From the NCBI GenBank assembly GCA_963924555.1, contig OZ004584.1, positions 7,191,001-7,255,000 of the forward strand: a DNA stretch of 64,000 nucleotides. Reading direction: 5' to 3'. The position numbers and the translations under genes were made by a program. Origin of the DNA: Crambe crambe. Its lineage: Eukaryota; Porifera; Demospongiae; Poecilosclerida; Crambeidae. The notes beneath the pieces are model-generated. The model was given only the letters and a program-made list of their open reading frames with translations, was not told the DNA's origin and made no database searches. This document shows positions 21,060 to 35,423 of the stretch, one piece after another; within the stretch, counting starts at the first letter, position 1, and each line of letters begins with the position of its first letter.

Positions 21060-22880
21060 CTATGTAGCTACATGAAATCATGCGTTCCCCTGACATGAAG
21101 TTTGCAGCGAAGGGATTATACATTTACCATGACATACGTAAGGTAATATTCCTCACCAGAGGTTTCTTTTAATGAAGGAATATGCAGGGGAAACACATCC
21201 CTGATCAGTGACATTCGTTCCCCTGACATAAAATCTGCAGCAAAGGGAATACACATTCCTGATCAGTGTACCCTTGCCTGACATAAGGTAAAATCGATTA
21301 GCTATACCTCATGACCTGAGGTTTCTTTTTGTGGAGGGGAAACACATATCCCTGATTAGTGATATGCGTTCCCCTGACATGAAGTTTGCAGCGAAGGGAT
21401 TATACATTTACCCTGACATACGTAAGGTAATATTCCTCACCAGAGGTTTCTTTTAGTGAAGGAATAAGCAGGGTAAACACATATCCCTGATCAGTGACAT
21501 TTGTTCCCCTGACATAAAATCTGCAGCAAAGGGAATACACATTCCTGATCAGTGTACCCTTGCCTGACATAAGGTAAAATCAATTAGCTATACCTTATGA
21601 CCTGAGATTTCTTTTTGTGAAGGAATAAGCAGGGGAAACACATATCCCTGATCAGTGATACGTGTCCCCCTGACATGAAATTTGTAGCAAAGGGTTATTC
21701 CTGATCAGTGTACCCTTGCCTGATATAAGGTAAAATTGATTATACCTCACTTGAAGTTTCTTTTAGTGAAGGAATAAGCAGGGTAAACACATATCCCTGA
21801 TCAGTGATATGCGTTCCCCTGACATGAGATTTGCAGCGAAGGGATTATACATTCCTGATCAGTATACCCTGACATATGTAAGGTAAAAAATCAATTATTC
21901 CTCACCAGATGTTACTTTTAGTGAAGGAATAAGCAGGGGAAACACATATCCCTGATCAGAGATATGCGTTCCTCTGACATGAAGTTTGCAGCAAAGGGAT
22001 TATACATTCCTGATCAGTATACCCTGACATACGTAAGGTAATATTCCTCACCAGAGGTTTCTTTTAGTGAAGGAATAAGCAGGGGAAACACATATCCCTG
22101 ATCAGTGATAGCTATGCGTTCCCCTGATATGAAATTTGCAGCAAAGGAAATACACATTCCTGATCAGTGTACCCTTGCCTGACATAAGATAAAATCAATT
22201 ATACCTCACCAGAGATTTCTTTTAGTGAAGGAATAAGCAGGGGAAACACATATCAATATACGTTCCCCTGACATGAAATTTACATTCCTGATCAGTATAC
22301 CCTGACATAATATTATGGTAATATTCCTCACCAGAGGTTTCTTTTAGTGAAGGAATAAGCAGGGGAAACACGTATCCCTGATCAGTGATATGCATTCCTT
22401 TGGCACGAAGTTGGCAGCGAAGGGATTATAGCTATATTCACTCGGCCTATGGCCTCTTGAAATATTGCCACCATGTAATAAGTCATGATAATATTATTCA
22501 AAGCATGAATGTGCAATCTCACTTGAATTTAGTGAAGGAATTAGCAAGGGAAACACATAGTGATATGCATTCCCCTGACAAATCTGAAGCGAAGGGATTA
22601 TACATTCCTGATCAGTGTACGCTTGCCTGACATGAGGTAAATCTTACCCGAGGTTTCATGAAGGAGGCCCTGATCAGTGATATGTGTTCCCCTGACATGA
22701 TACTGATGTATAATCCCTTTGCTCTGATCAGGGATGTTTTCCTACTTATTCCTAAGAGGTATAACCTTACATATGTTATGATGTCAAGGTATACTGATCA
22801 GGGCTGTATCTTTGCTGCAAATTTCATGTCAGGGGAATGCATGTCACTGATCAGCTTCACTAAAAGAAACCTCAGGTGAA
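21060..22880. repeat. Subterminal repeat array of the Ginger-like element
   Basis: Irregular direct repeats of about 130-240 bp built from the phrases TTCCCCTGACATGAA, GCAGCGAAGGGATTATACAT, TCCTGATCAGTGTACCC, GAAGGAATAAGCAGGGGAAA and ATCCCTGATCAGTGATA. Roughly ten units, degenerating toward the right, where inverted pieces also appear (22.68-22.88 kb). The array lies only at the left side of the element. Confidence 0.75.
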
Positions 22881-22899
22881 GTGGTATTATTAACAAACT

Positions 22900-23388
22900 T
22901 GATGTTGAAGCAAAGGTATAAGGTCTAATTTCTCAGTATAATCAATTTTATTTTCTTAGGGCCCTCTCATGCATGCATGAGTAACTATGACTGAGCATGC
23001 TCAGTTTCAATCCATATGCAAAGTTGACCACGCCTACTTGTGTGACCACACCCACCACTGAGTAAACCTGAAACAACAACAACAGCAACAACAACAAATT
23101 AAATGTACAAAACATAGTTGCTGTGTGGCCAGCTTTGGACAAGTTTTTTCTTTTTTCTTGATTTGTGCTGTTTGTGCACTCATATAATCCTTGTAGTGGT
23201 TTTGGTTTTGTGCATGTCTTTTCTTGTCTTTACACTCGGTGCGTGTTTTTTCTTGTCTTGGTGATTTTTATATAAATAGGAGCATTTTAGTTGTAGTGCA
23301 GTTTATTGTAAAGTTCTATAGCTAGTTGTGACAAAAAAATCTATAAATCTCTGGATCTTCTGATTTGGCTTTCATCTATCCTTCAAAC
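22900..23388. other. Probable 5' region of the Ginger-like gene
   Basis: No coding frame seen. The segment separates the repeat array from the first integrase ATG at 23389. TATAAATAGG at about 23272-23281 could serve as a TATA element, which would place a transcription start near 23.3 kb. Confidence 0.35.
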
Positions 23389-24471
23389 ATGGATGATAAA
23401 CAATATGAAGATCTGTACCTTTATATTAATGATGGCCCCTTGGATACAGCAAAAGTGAGAAGTTCGTGCTACGAAGGAGTAGTAAAAATTTCCTTGTTCA
23501 AGGAGAGCAATTATTTTATATCTCCAAGAGACCTGATGGCACTTCCTTTAATCGTTTAGTACTACGTGGTCAAGAAGAAGCAGAATGTCATTTGACTACT
23601 GGTGGTCACAGAGGGAGGGATGCTACCACGAGTAAGATAAAGGAAAGATACTATTGGCCTCTCTACTACAAAGAAATTGAAGAAAAGGTTTGTGTTTAAG
23701 CATAGGTTCATTTTTTGTTATGTGGTAAAGAAAAGTTTTTGTAGCTAATAATAACTTCCTCCCATGATATTTCTTCCTTATAAATATATAGTTCTTTAAT
23801 GGGTGTGCAGACATTACCCGTGTGTGTTTACAGTTATCCAGTGTGGATTTCTGTTGATTTATCAATGCTATGTACTAACTGATTCTGAGGGACCTTGATT
23901 GGTTCTATTTCTGCAGATCAAGAGATGTGACAGGTGCCAAAGGAATGCATCACAGCTCAAAAATGCTGTAGTTGAGCTTCAACCAGTAGCTGTTGAGCCA
24001 CAGGTGTGGTATCTGGTTGGAATGGACATAATTGGTCCTTTTCAAAAAAGTGCCGATTTCTCATATATCCTCACAATGACAGACTATTTCAGTAAATATG
24101 TTAAAGCAGTGCCGATAGAGGATAAATCAGCGATCTCAGTGGCCAAAGCTATTTACAAGGGGTATTGTAGGCATGGAGCTCCTGTGAGCATTATTTGTGA
24201 TCTGGGAAAGGAGTTTACAAATCAGGTATTTTTTTATAATAGCTGACTGTTAATTTCCTTGTAAAGTTGAAACATCGTTTTATATTGAAAGCTTATTGAA
24301 ACACTTCATCAAAGCTTTATGGTCAAAATGCGGATTACCTCACCATACCATCCACAATCAAATGGCTTAGATGAACGAACTAACCAAACACTTAAGAGGT
24401 AATGGTGGCACAGTAAATAGAGAAATCTCCCTAGTCATTGTCATCACATAATAATAATAATAATAATAATA

Positions 24472-24515
<44 letters not shown>

Positions 24516-25419
24516 TATTAATGCCTAATTTCATATGCATTTCGATAGGTCACTATCCAAGCTCATGTATGATCACGATGATGACTGTACAAGTATCCAG
24601 CTCACTACAAAGTATTCTCCATTTAGGATGATGTTTGGGAGAGACCACTGGAAGCAGAAAAACAGGGAGAGAGGGAATGCTTTGAAAATGTTTTAAATAC
24701 TTCCGAAGACATTGAAGGAATAATGCAGAGATTTATCAAGAAGCAGCAAGACATCTTTGTGTCGGCTGAGCTGAACATACAGAAATCACAAAAAAAGCAG
24801 AAAGAGCAATACCTAAAGCACAAAGGAATGTTGCAATATGGATTTAAAGAAGGTGACATGGTATTGGGAAGAAATATGAGACAAAAGACAAAAAAAGGAC
24901 ATAAAAATGAAGACAGATGGTAATTTTTGAAAGACTAAACACAGTTATTTAATTTTGTAAATTCAGGTTGGGTCCATATAAGATTTCAAATATGAAGAAG
25001 TCAACCTGCCAGCTAGAGACCAAACTGGGGAAAAGGCTGAAGACTTGTGTTAACCTCAGTCAGCTGAAACCTTACAGTCAGCCTACATTGGGTAATAATG
25101 ATGCCATAGAGCAAATCTTACTACAGTTAATTTCACTAGCTAATACAAGGGTGCTAAATAATTTTTAGTTGGACCCATATATCAAAAGCTAAAGTGTTTT
25201 GTATGATACAACAGTTCCATGGGGTCATAGCTATTAATTTCTTGTTTAAATTGAAGGCATTCCTTCATGTCCAAAATCTGAAATTCCTCCTCCTCCTCCT
25301 CCTCCCCTGCTGTTGCCGCAGCTACTACTATTACTACTAAAGAGGAAGTTTATGAACTTCCCCCTCCTGCAAAGAAATTCTGTGCCATCTCTGAAGAAAA
25401 ACTTATGTTAAGCAATGTG
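23389..25419 (+). pseudogene. Gypsy-type integrase of the Ginger-like element
   Basis: Exons read as 23389-23687, 23917-24225, 24292-24398, 24549-24919, 24967-25091, 25322-25419. The parts follow the retroviral/Ginger integrase plan: zinc-binding HHCC (ECHLTTGGHRGRD, then CDRCQRN), DDE core (first D in GMDIIGPF, second in ICDLGKEFTN, E in SPYHPQSNGLDERTN) and a GPY/F domain (RWLGPYKI). Two one-base frameshifts break the frame, at about 23433 (between YLYINDG and KSEKFVLRR) and about 24641 (after MMFGR). Introns are 50-230 bp with GT-AG borders; a TAA microsatellite (24450-24515) lies in one of them. Catalytic residues are all still present. Confidence 0.85.
24450..24515 (+). repeat. (TAA)n microsatellite in an intron
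   Basis: About 20 near-perfect ATA/TAA repeats within the intron between the third and fourth integrase exons. Confidence 0.9.
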
Positions 25420-25473
25420 GTAAGTGAAGGTTAACTAATAAACTTCCTCCCCCTTCACTCCCAACTCAATCAG

Positions 25474-27134
<1,661 letters not shown>

Positions 27135-27271
27135 GTACATGCTAGAATCACTTTCATGAATCAATTAGTATTAATTCTATGCAGAGGAATGTTGTAATCA
27201 TTCTCTACTCTACCCCTCAAATATCAGTAAGAATTACCTCTCTATAGCTACCATGATTTACATACATTCAG

Positions 27272-27421
27272 GTACATGTTTTGAAAACTGATGTCAGTAA
27301 TTTACAAATAGAATCAAAGGTAAATCATAATGTGAAAACTGATGTCAGTAATTTACAAATAGAATCAAAGGTAAATCATAATGTGAAAACTGATGTCAGT
27401 AATTTACAAATAGAATCAAAG
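27272..27421 (+). repeat. 51-bp tandem repeat (x3) carrying a splice donor
   Basis: Three in-frame copies code for KTDVSNLQIESKVNHNV. Each ends in TCAAAGGTAAATC, a usable donor, so the exon may end after one, two or three copies. Spliced from the last copy to 27474, the frame continues as DFSIEEEVK. Confidence 0.8.
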
Positions 27422-27556
27422 GTAAATCATAATGTATACATAGCAGTTATACTTATCATCATTGCCTTAATAGGATTTCAGCATTGAGGAGGAAGTGAAG
27501 GTATAGCTAAGTATCTATAGTGATCATAATAGCTAAGTTTCTGACACATTTCGCAG

Positions 27557-28637
27557 GAGAACTGCCAGTGAGTGCTTTCATTATCTTTGTAGATTGTTTC
27601 ATCTTTCAGTGACTCGCTGTTAAAATTAAGCTTATGGTGATTAAATGATGGTGAATGGCTTGATGATGTGGTAAATAATGTGAATGCATTATCAAATGCA
27701 TGCATGATGACGAAAGGGCTCGTTTGCTCATAGATTATCAACTCTGGTTGTTGATGAGAGTGCTACTGATGCTAAGGTGAAATGACTAGCTACTGCTCTC
27801 TACTGCTCTCATTCTTATATCTATATTATTTTGTAAAATAGCTCAAAGTTGCAGCAGCAAATACTTTTTTTGGTACCTCATTTTTGTTGCATGGTTATAT
27901 TAAATCAAAGAAGTACTTCCCTAAGGTAAGAGTAGCTGATCTTGGTATTGAATTTGAATTCTGACGTCAGATATTATAATTTCCAGAAAAATTGTTTTGA
28001 CAATAACATCATTTTAATTCCGTGGAATATACACAGTTCTCACTGGATATTAGTGGTACATAATAAAATTTATGTTTATACAACCAACATTGATCATCAT
28101 TATTACAAAGGTTGTAAAAAGAAAAATGATCTACATGGACTCTTCTCTAGAGCTTTCCAATTCTAGTATCGAAAATAATATTTGGTAAGACTATAAGCAC
28201 GAAATTAATGACACAGCTAAAATGCCATAATTATTATAGGTATTTTTTATGTGAGTTGAGTCAGGAATCTGGGCATATCGGTGAAATGGACCAGACTAAG
28301 TGGAAGAAGTGGAATTCTGAAGTAAATAAGTAGATTATTATTAGAATTAATTAATCTGCTTCATCACAGATGGGATGTATGCCATTGCAGACTAATACAT
28401 CTGACTGTGGGGTATTCATGTGCATGGTAAGTTGAATGATTGACACAAAATATAGTGCAATGTTGTGCAAAACCATAGTATTCCTGCACAGATTCAGGCA
28501 CAACCCATGTACTTAATTTATACGCCCCCCTCCCCCCTCTCCCCATAATCTTCCCCCTGCACTGAGTAATTATCTTGTTATCTTACTTACAGGCTGCTCG
28601 CTTCATAGTAATAGATGAAGTTCCTTCCTTCAGCCAG
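27557..28637 (+). pseudogene. Ulp1-like (C48) cysteine protease module
   Basis: Readable pieces: LNDGEWLDDVVNN (27.64-27.70 kb), 27842-27925 (LKVAAANTFFG), 27987-28166 (ILIPWNIHSSHWILVVHN, with the catalytic His-Trp), 28240-28321, 28370-28426 (GCMPLQTNTSDCGVFMCM, with the Gln and catalytic Cys), 28593-28637 (AARFIVIDEVPS). This is the His, Gln, Cys order of SENP/Ulp1 proteases. An in-frame TGA before the LNDGEWLDD block and a frameshift near 28160 make it non-functional. It lies directly after the USP-like domain in the same gene. Confidence 0.75.
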
Positions 28638-28690
28638 GTATGGTATGGTCAAAATTTGCTACTAATATTTTTCATTATTGTAGCTAATAG

Positions 28691-29777
28691 GCCGACATAC
28701 CTCACTTAAGGAGGGTGATGAAGAATGAGCTAAGACAGGGGAAATTGATGCCCATCAAATTCAAGGAAGATGGTGGCCAGGATGGTAGATTCTGTATGTA
28801 ATTAAATAAGACAATAAGCTATCATAATTATAAGCAGAGTCCAAAAGAAGTGAATCAGATAATCAAAGTGAATCCAACAAGGAGTCAGGATCAAAAGCTA
28901 ATGGTAATTTCAGCATAGCTAGTCAATAGGCTATATATTATGTGTCTATCTTTGCAAAAAATGAACTTAAATTTGCTAATCATGATAATCAGTCTGATTT
29001 ACAGTTCTGATTATTTATGTAGATTCAAGTGATGAAGATTCAGTATTACCAGCAAATTTCCTATTCCCATCCTTCCAAGAGGACCAAGCAAATTATGATA
29101 GTGATGATATTTTCACTTTTGATAAAAGAAGCATAAAAGATAGGTGGTTGGATATAGCAAAAATGTATTATCGTGATAAAAAAGGTCCTATTGCTTCAGT
29201 ATATAACTAATTACAACTTTATGGTAGTGTGCAAGCATTAATGTTTTCATTAATTTTAGCCACTGTATCTTCAAGAGGGAATTTATGAGAAGGGTGATCA
29301 AAGAAAATGAGGTAGCTGTTTGATTTAAAATTTAATACATATTAATAATGGTGCTATTGACAGGAATTGTGGAGAGGAATCATAGAAGGAAGAATTTCAA
29401 GCTCATACACTACATATCCTACACGTGCACAGAGAAAAAAAAAAGCATCTCAGTGGCCTATAGAGCTGGTGGACTTGGTACATAATAATTATAGCTAGCT
29501 AATTATTCTACTATCTCTAATTTTTTCAGGGATTTGAAATGGAGCATTATCTTAAAGCACTTCAGTGTGATGTGCAGCAGATAAACAATATCATGGGTCT
29601 TCATATGGCACAATTCATACTGTGGCCAGAGGTGATAACTATGAAATTGTTGTATAGTAGTATTAGTTACTAACTGTTGTATAGGCAATGATCCAGCTCA
29701 TTAAAGAACGATTTGAAATCGAAAGAACTGAAGTGGACAGGATATACAAAAAATCAAATCTGTTTAAGCACCTTTAG
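28691..29777 (+). pseudogene. C-terminal region of the Ginger-like polyprotein
   Basis: Short exons (28691-28793, ~28837-28901, ~29024-29183, ~29262-29309, ~29364-29478, ~29530-29632, ~29686-29777) give an acidic linker (SDNQSESNKES) and then a conserved part with DDIFTFDKRSIKDRW, KASQWPIELVDL, GFEMEHYLKALQCDV and AQFILWPE, ending at TAG 29775-29777. The same sequence blocks occur on the minus strand at 47.3-48.4 kb, so this is a family-specific domain. Function unknown. Confidence 0.7.
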
Positions 29778-31424
29778 CTAAAATAATTATTGTTTTATAA
29801 TTTTTCAGTGCTATTTCTATATTTCTCTCACTATAATTTGTATACGTACATATATGAGTGAGCACAGTGAGTGAGTCGACTCTCAGGTTATGAAATCGTA
29901 GATATAATTAGTAGCACCTGTCCCTATAGTATTTTAGGTGTGAAGAGGGAAGCATCAGTCCCTTCTCTTAAAATATATCAGTGCAGTATAATATTGGGGT
30001 GCCATTTATACATATCAAAACAGAAATAATAGGTGTCATCTATCTACAGCTAGTGCAGAAACATTGCTATAAAATTATGACTTCATGATCAGCTTGATTT
30101 TGAAGGAATTAGCAGGAGAAAATGATAGCATACATATAAGCTAAACGAAACACAGTTGAGATATCAGTAGGCCTCGATAAATTATGCTAGCTTTTCTCCC
30201 TATTATGCATTCTCAAATTCCCATGCACAGTGCCTATTATGCTTTGAAATCTACCTATTATGCTAAAAAATTGAAACATTATGCTCATTATTCCCATTCA
30301 CATTGTGACAAAATGAGACCCATTATACTCATTATTCCCATTCACTGTTACAAAACTGTTAGTCTAATTTTCTGTAGTTGTACTGTAGCATGATAGATAT
30401 TTCTATGTAGTCTTCCATAGAAGAAGTTTGCTGAGAATTAAAACTACGTATTTGATAACAGTGAAAAAATACGCTCCGCTGCTGCTGATGAAGGTTGCAT
30501 GAGTAAAGCAATTTTGCAGGCTTTAGTTGCACGCCAATTACCTTTCCACTGAGCTAGCCATAGGCTCCAATCTCTTAGTAGCTTCTATGTGAGATCCTGT
30601 GACTACTTTCACTCGATAAACACAAGCTGCATCTGATGTGCTCAGAAAGCATGACACTGCACTATAGTGCTGAGAGACTCAACCTTGCACTATAAGCACA
30701 CTAGTAAATTGTAATTTTCAAATTGAGCCCTGTATACATGTAGCTAACTCCACTACAGGCATAAAAATTAATAAGCAAAAATCACCTAAAATTCTCAAAA
30801 TCATGCCTATTATGCTAGCATTATTCTCTTATGCTTTGACATACCTAAAATGCTCAAAAATACGCTAGCATAATTTATCGAGGCCTAGATATCAGCTAAA
30901 TCACAACTTATGATGTAGAGGGAACTCATTTGTGTCTAATTTTTTACTATTTGGGACATGTCACAGGCCGAGCAGAGTTTATCGTCACCTCCCTCATCAT
31001 CACAATATTGAATTTTTGATGACAGAAATCTGAAAAATTGGTAAGGCTTCAGCATTTTATCCTTAAAATTCATTGACAAGTAGGTTTGGTTATCCCCCTC
31101 CCTCATGGAAATCTGAAAATCTTGTGACAAATTTAGTTCATGTGGCTTTAAATATGTTCTTCTGCTAGTTCTTTCACTGAAAACATCATTGTTGGGTTTA
31201 GAACGTATGATCACTAGCTGGTTATATAGCTAATTTATCATGTCCTTACAATGCAGCTACACTACTAGCTACGTAGGTCTATATTGCAAGAGACTAGCTA
31301 CAGACAATAGCAAGAGACTATAGATAGTAGCTACGTATAGCTATTCGCGATGGAAACATTCTACCCGGGGGAAACACTTGCCACTGCTGGCAATGAATCT
31401 TTGCAGTTCAGTGCTCAATGTGCG
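29778..31424. other. 3' non-coding part of the Ginger-like element
   Basis: No coding frame of its own; contains the 720-bp hAT-type MITE. The 250 bases before the right terminal repeat share no array with the left side. Confidence 0.5.
30168..30887. mobile_element. hAT-type MITE, 720 bp, 8-bp TSD
   Basis: Ends TAGGCCTCGATAAATTATGC and its complement (about 27 bp); exact 8-bp duplication GATATCAG (30160-30167, 30888-30895). Interior has repeated AATTATGCT/TATTATGC phrases and no transposase. Confidence 0.85.
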
Positions 31425-31945
31425 GGGAAACATTCCTCCCTAGGGCTATATGTGCGGGGAAACACGCAACCCGGGGAAACAGATATCACTGTAACAACGG
31501 CACCATAGATATACTAGACTACGTACACAGGATTGGAAACAGGGCATGCGCGCGTAGAATTTATAAACCATCCGTGTAGGTACCTGGCGAACAGAGAAAT
31601 CTTACACAAAATAAGAAAGAGGGTGAAAGGCAAGGTATTTAGCGCAGCAATAATTATGATTATAAGTGAAAAGGCTCAATGACCTATAGCTGTAGTAGTT
31701 TATCATGTCAGTTTAGTCTATTTACTGTTGCTATGGAAGAAAAACGTGGAAACAGGTGACTGAAAAGTTTTGTGGCACTCCTACTACTAAAATAGAAGTC
31801 TAGCTGCCTTACTTTTGGTATAAAATGAAAGATACTAGTTGACCATATGTACTCAAGTAGTTTTAATTTTGTGCAGGGCTGGAGATGGCATGCCATTTGC
31901 CATTGATGGTTTAAGAAGCCATTTCACTATGTTGTTGTTCTTATA

Positions 31946-34743
31946 AGGTAGATGTGGGTATAATGAGTCACCTAAGTTCAGCTATCAATTTCTCACGATA
32001 GCATCATAGTAAAAAGGTGGAAATCATGGTACTATATAACAAAGACATGAAGATTCTGAAAATCAAGTTATTTTCACAAACATTTGTTCACAGGTCTCTA
32101 AAAATGAAATTAAACCACACCAGCTAAAAAATGGCTACTTTTGGGTACGATGGTATTATGGGTCACCATGTTTGTCAATGAAAACGGGAAGTAATCATGT
32201 GACTGAATATTGATAAGCCCGCTTACCAACTAATTAACCACTCATTAACCACAAATTGACCACAAAAATTTATCTTCATTATGCAACTGTACAAGTCATA
32301 CTGTGTTCCAATGACACTGTGAATGTAACTACACACAGTTAGAACAGATAAAAGTTGAGTCAGCAATGTTTTCATTGACATCAGCACAGGTCATATCCCA
32401 CCACAATGCGCAGTTGTCACACTGCACCCACTGTTCTTGATCTTGTGCACTGCCGTATACCAGTCCACACCCTGGGCACTCACCTTCACTCTCTTCCCCA
32501 CTGTCTCCAGATTCAATATTCAAGTTCGAGAAAATCTCTTGGAGATCTGGTATAAGATCACTGGTCTTGATTTCTTGCCAACTTGCTCTGGTCTGTCTCT
32601 TTGGTTGCTTTTGCTTCGATTGATCTTTCTTCTTTCGTATCTCTTCCTTTTTTTCCTCCCGCTCTTGTTTCTTCCACTCTCTCTCTTCTTGCTTCTCCTT
32701 CTTCTTCTTTTCTCTTTCTTCCTTCTTTTTCTCTTTCTCTAACCTTCGTCTCTCCTTTTCCTTCTCCTTATCTTTTTTCTCCTCCTTTTGCCGTTTCAAA
32801 TCTTCAAGTACTTCTAGGTCAGTGATGCAGTTAGCTTTTGCATTCACTGCTGGTTTTCTCATCTTCTTTTTTGCAGCTACTGGCTTTGGCAAAGCTAAAA
32901 TTTCACTAAGAGAACTGTTAGTGCTTTCATCACAATTGGGAGAGGACACAGTAGATAATGGTGGGCTTGAACCAGTTGGGGAAGGAAGGTTGTTATCATG
33001 GATCCACTGCAGGTAATCTTCGGTGTAGATATCATACCCTTCTTCATACTTCTTCCTATACTCCAAATCACGATCACTAAGATCTGATCTCCCCACAGAA
33101 GAGGTCCTGGTGACAGATGAAGCATCTGGTGAGGTGTCCGGCCTGTTAAAAGATGAGGCATCTGATGAAGTGTCAGGCTTATTGCCCGGTGATGAAGTAG
33201 GAGAGGATGACGAATGAAATAGGGTAGACGGTGCTAATTGCCTGTCCGTAACTACTCCTGGGTCGAGGGGATATATTCCACATTTCTTGAAGCCAGACAT
33301 GATGTTCACAGGTGTTAGAGCCTGTGGCCATGCAATCCCAACAAGACTAGCAATCTGCTCTGTGGTAATCACTCGATTAGGATGTGCAGCTATTCGCTTC
33401 TTGCATGCTTTGTAGTAGAAGGATTTGAAAGATTTGAACACTCCAACATCCAGTGGTTGTAGTATGTGTGTCGTGTGAGCTGGGATGCAAAGCATGTGAA
33501 TATCATTACTCCTAGCAAACTCAATTGCCTCTATGGACAAGTGTGAGGAATGGCCATCAAGAACAAGAAGTACAGGCCTCGAAGGAGGTATGGACCGAGC
33601 AAAAAAATGGAGCCATACAAGAAACAACTCTGCATTCACCCACCCAGAGTCACTACAATGAAACACAGTTCCAGCAATAGCTCCTTCTTTTAAATTGTCT
33701 GTGACTCTCTGTCTCGGGTAAATCAAGAAAGGGGAAAGAACGAACCCGGATGCAGAAACACATGTGAGTATTGTGTGAGTTTTCCCTTTTTCACCGGATG
33801 TTACAGCCCAAACATTCTGGCGTCCAATCTCTGTCACCACTTTCCCACCTTTGTGGATGATTGTCACACCTGTTTCATCCATGTTGAAAATATTCATGGG
33901 CTTATTCAAGATGTTCAACTTTGCACACACAGCTCCCAATTTTCCAAAAAAATCAGAAACAATTTCACTATTGGCACTGGATGCTCGTGCACGTGAAAGG
34001 GATTGGGTAGAGCGCAAAGTGAGTCGTGGATGTCTTGATCTGAACCCATCAAACCATGCTCGACCAGCAGCGCCATCCGTAAATGGATGCTCCCTTCCAC
34101 TAGCTTCCACAATTTTAAAAGCTACCACCATGACATCAGTTCGTGATAAGCCAAAGCCCATATCAGCCATCTTCACACAATACGAAGCTAGTTCAGTTTC
34201 TTCATGCTCAGTTAAAACTGTAGGCGGCCCACATCTGCACTCTAAGTCAACTTTCTCCACTACTCGTCTTCTTAGTGTTTCATATGGCAGATTGTATAGC
34301 CTAGATGCCTCACGCACACTCATTCCATCTTTCACATCCTGCAGAGCAGCAGCCATACTTTCTTTAGACCACTGCTTGCGAGAGATCTGAAAATGTAGTA
34401 CAAAATTAATGTGTAGCTAGCTACTCTAATTAAAGAGCAACAAATAGGCAATAGGCTCTGTGTCTCATTAAAATTGCTACCTACCTTATGTTGAACAGCG
34501 GTACTGGCCATTGAGATAACCTCCTGCTCTAGATTCCTGCTACAGTCTACCAGAACAGCTGGATCTTTGATAGGTCAAAGGTCACATGAAATAAAGGGTC
34601 CAAAGTGCACTATCTAAGCTGTGGGCGTGGTCAAAATCTTCCAGTCAACTCTAAGTAAGGTCGTTAATAGCTAGTAAGATTTTGAAGGAATTTTATTATA
34701 GTGACTCATAATACCCCCTGACTCATAATACGGACATCTACCT
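31946..34743 (-). mobile_element. pogo-type transposon, 2798 bp, apparently intact
   Basis: TA on both sides. The ends are AGGTAGATGTGGGTATAATG / complement of AGGTAGATGTCCGTATTATG, followed by AGTCA; the phrase GACTCATAATAC is repeated just inside the right end, as expected for transposase-binding sites. Encodes one full-length transposase on the minus strand. A solo end of a relative lies at 4236-4266. Confidence 0.85.
32329..34511 (-). CDS. pogo-type transposase with C-terminal PHD finger
   Basis: Two exons: 34511-34485 and 34386-32329, 694 aa. Parts in order: psq-type helix-turn-helix (~20-60, SVREASRLYNLPYETLRRRV), CENP-B-type DNA-binding domain (~70-150, ending RHPRLTLRSTQSLSRAR), DDE_1 catalytic core with D in NMDETG, D in LDGHSSH and D in QPLDVGVFKSFKS, then a Ser-rich segment, a 60-residue Lys/Glu coiled region (KEKEKERRRLEKEKKKEERE) and a terminal PHD-like zinc finger (CPGCGLVYG, WVQCDNCALWWDMTCA, FICSNC). 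No stop or frameshift is visible, so the protein could be active. A PHD finger suggests chromatin-guided integration, which is inference. The N-terminal exon of nine codons rests on a GTAGG donor and TTTTCAG acceptor. Confidence 0.9.
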
Positions 34744-35423
34744 TATGAGGAGATGAGACACCTTCTTGTATCAGGGGCAGGAAAGGATACACTGGGGCAG
34801 CTTTACTCTTCATCTTGATCCCTCAAAACAAGTATATCACAACAAATCTCTCGATGAATTGGATGTTCAGCAGTGCACTATCAGTACTTGTTATTTTATT
34901 ATAATATGAAAGGAAATATGTGTAAAGTGACAGTATTAGTTGTTACATTATAGTATCCTTCTTTACTATAGCTTTTCTTGACAGCCAGCCATGGGTAATC
35001 TGAAGAAACAGTAACATCGACATGATTTTTTTACAGGCACCTCTAAAAAGTACATATGTACATATAAATGATCACTACCTAATTAGTGGGGCAAAAGAGA
35101 CTATACTTTTAATATCCAAGCTCCAGAGGTCCACAAAGTCGAACTACCATTGTTATTCGCAATTATACCCTCTAACACTTGAGAAACCAGCTTTTTTAAG
35201 AACTATGCTTGTTTAGCACTATACTAGCCCACTCTTTGCATTCTTTGAACTTACCAATTGGCTATAGTTTAGCAGAAATTTGGCACACTACTTCTCCTCC
35301 CCTGTTTGTTTGGGGCAATTTAGCACGAACAGCTGCCTACACGGATTGTCAGTATTGTCGTTATGGGCGCACGTGACCTGTTTCCAATCCTGTGTACGTA
35401 GTCTAGTATATCTATGGCTAGAT

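Larger units (their letters stand above)
31504..35416. mobile_element. CATAGATA-end element carrying a pogo insertion
   Basis: Outer 440 and 670 bases match the 1118-bp element at 18742-19859 in opposite orientation. The only major difference is the 2.8-kb pogo element between CATCTC and AACAAC. The smaller copy lacks about 6 bases at that site relative to the expected empty site. Confidence 0.8.

Noticed and set aside
32437..34390. Leu/Phe-rich and other frames opposite the pogo transposase
   Set aside because: Antisense shadows of the Lys/Glu-rich coding strand.
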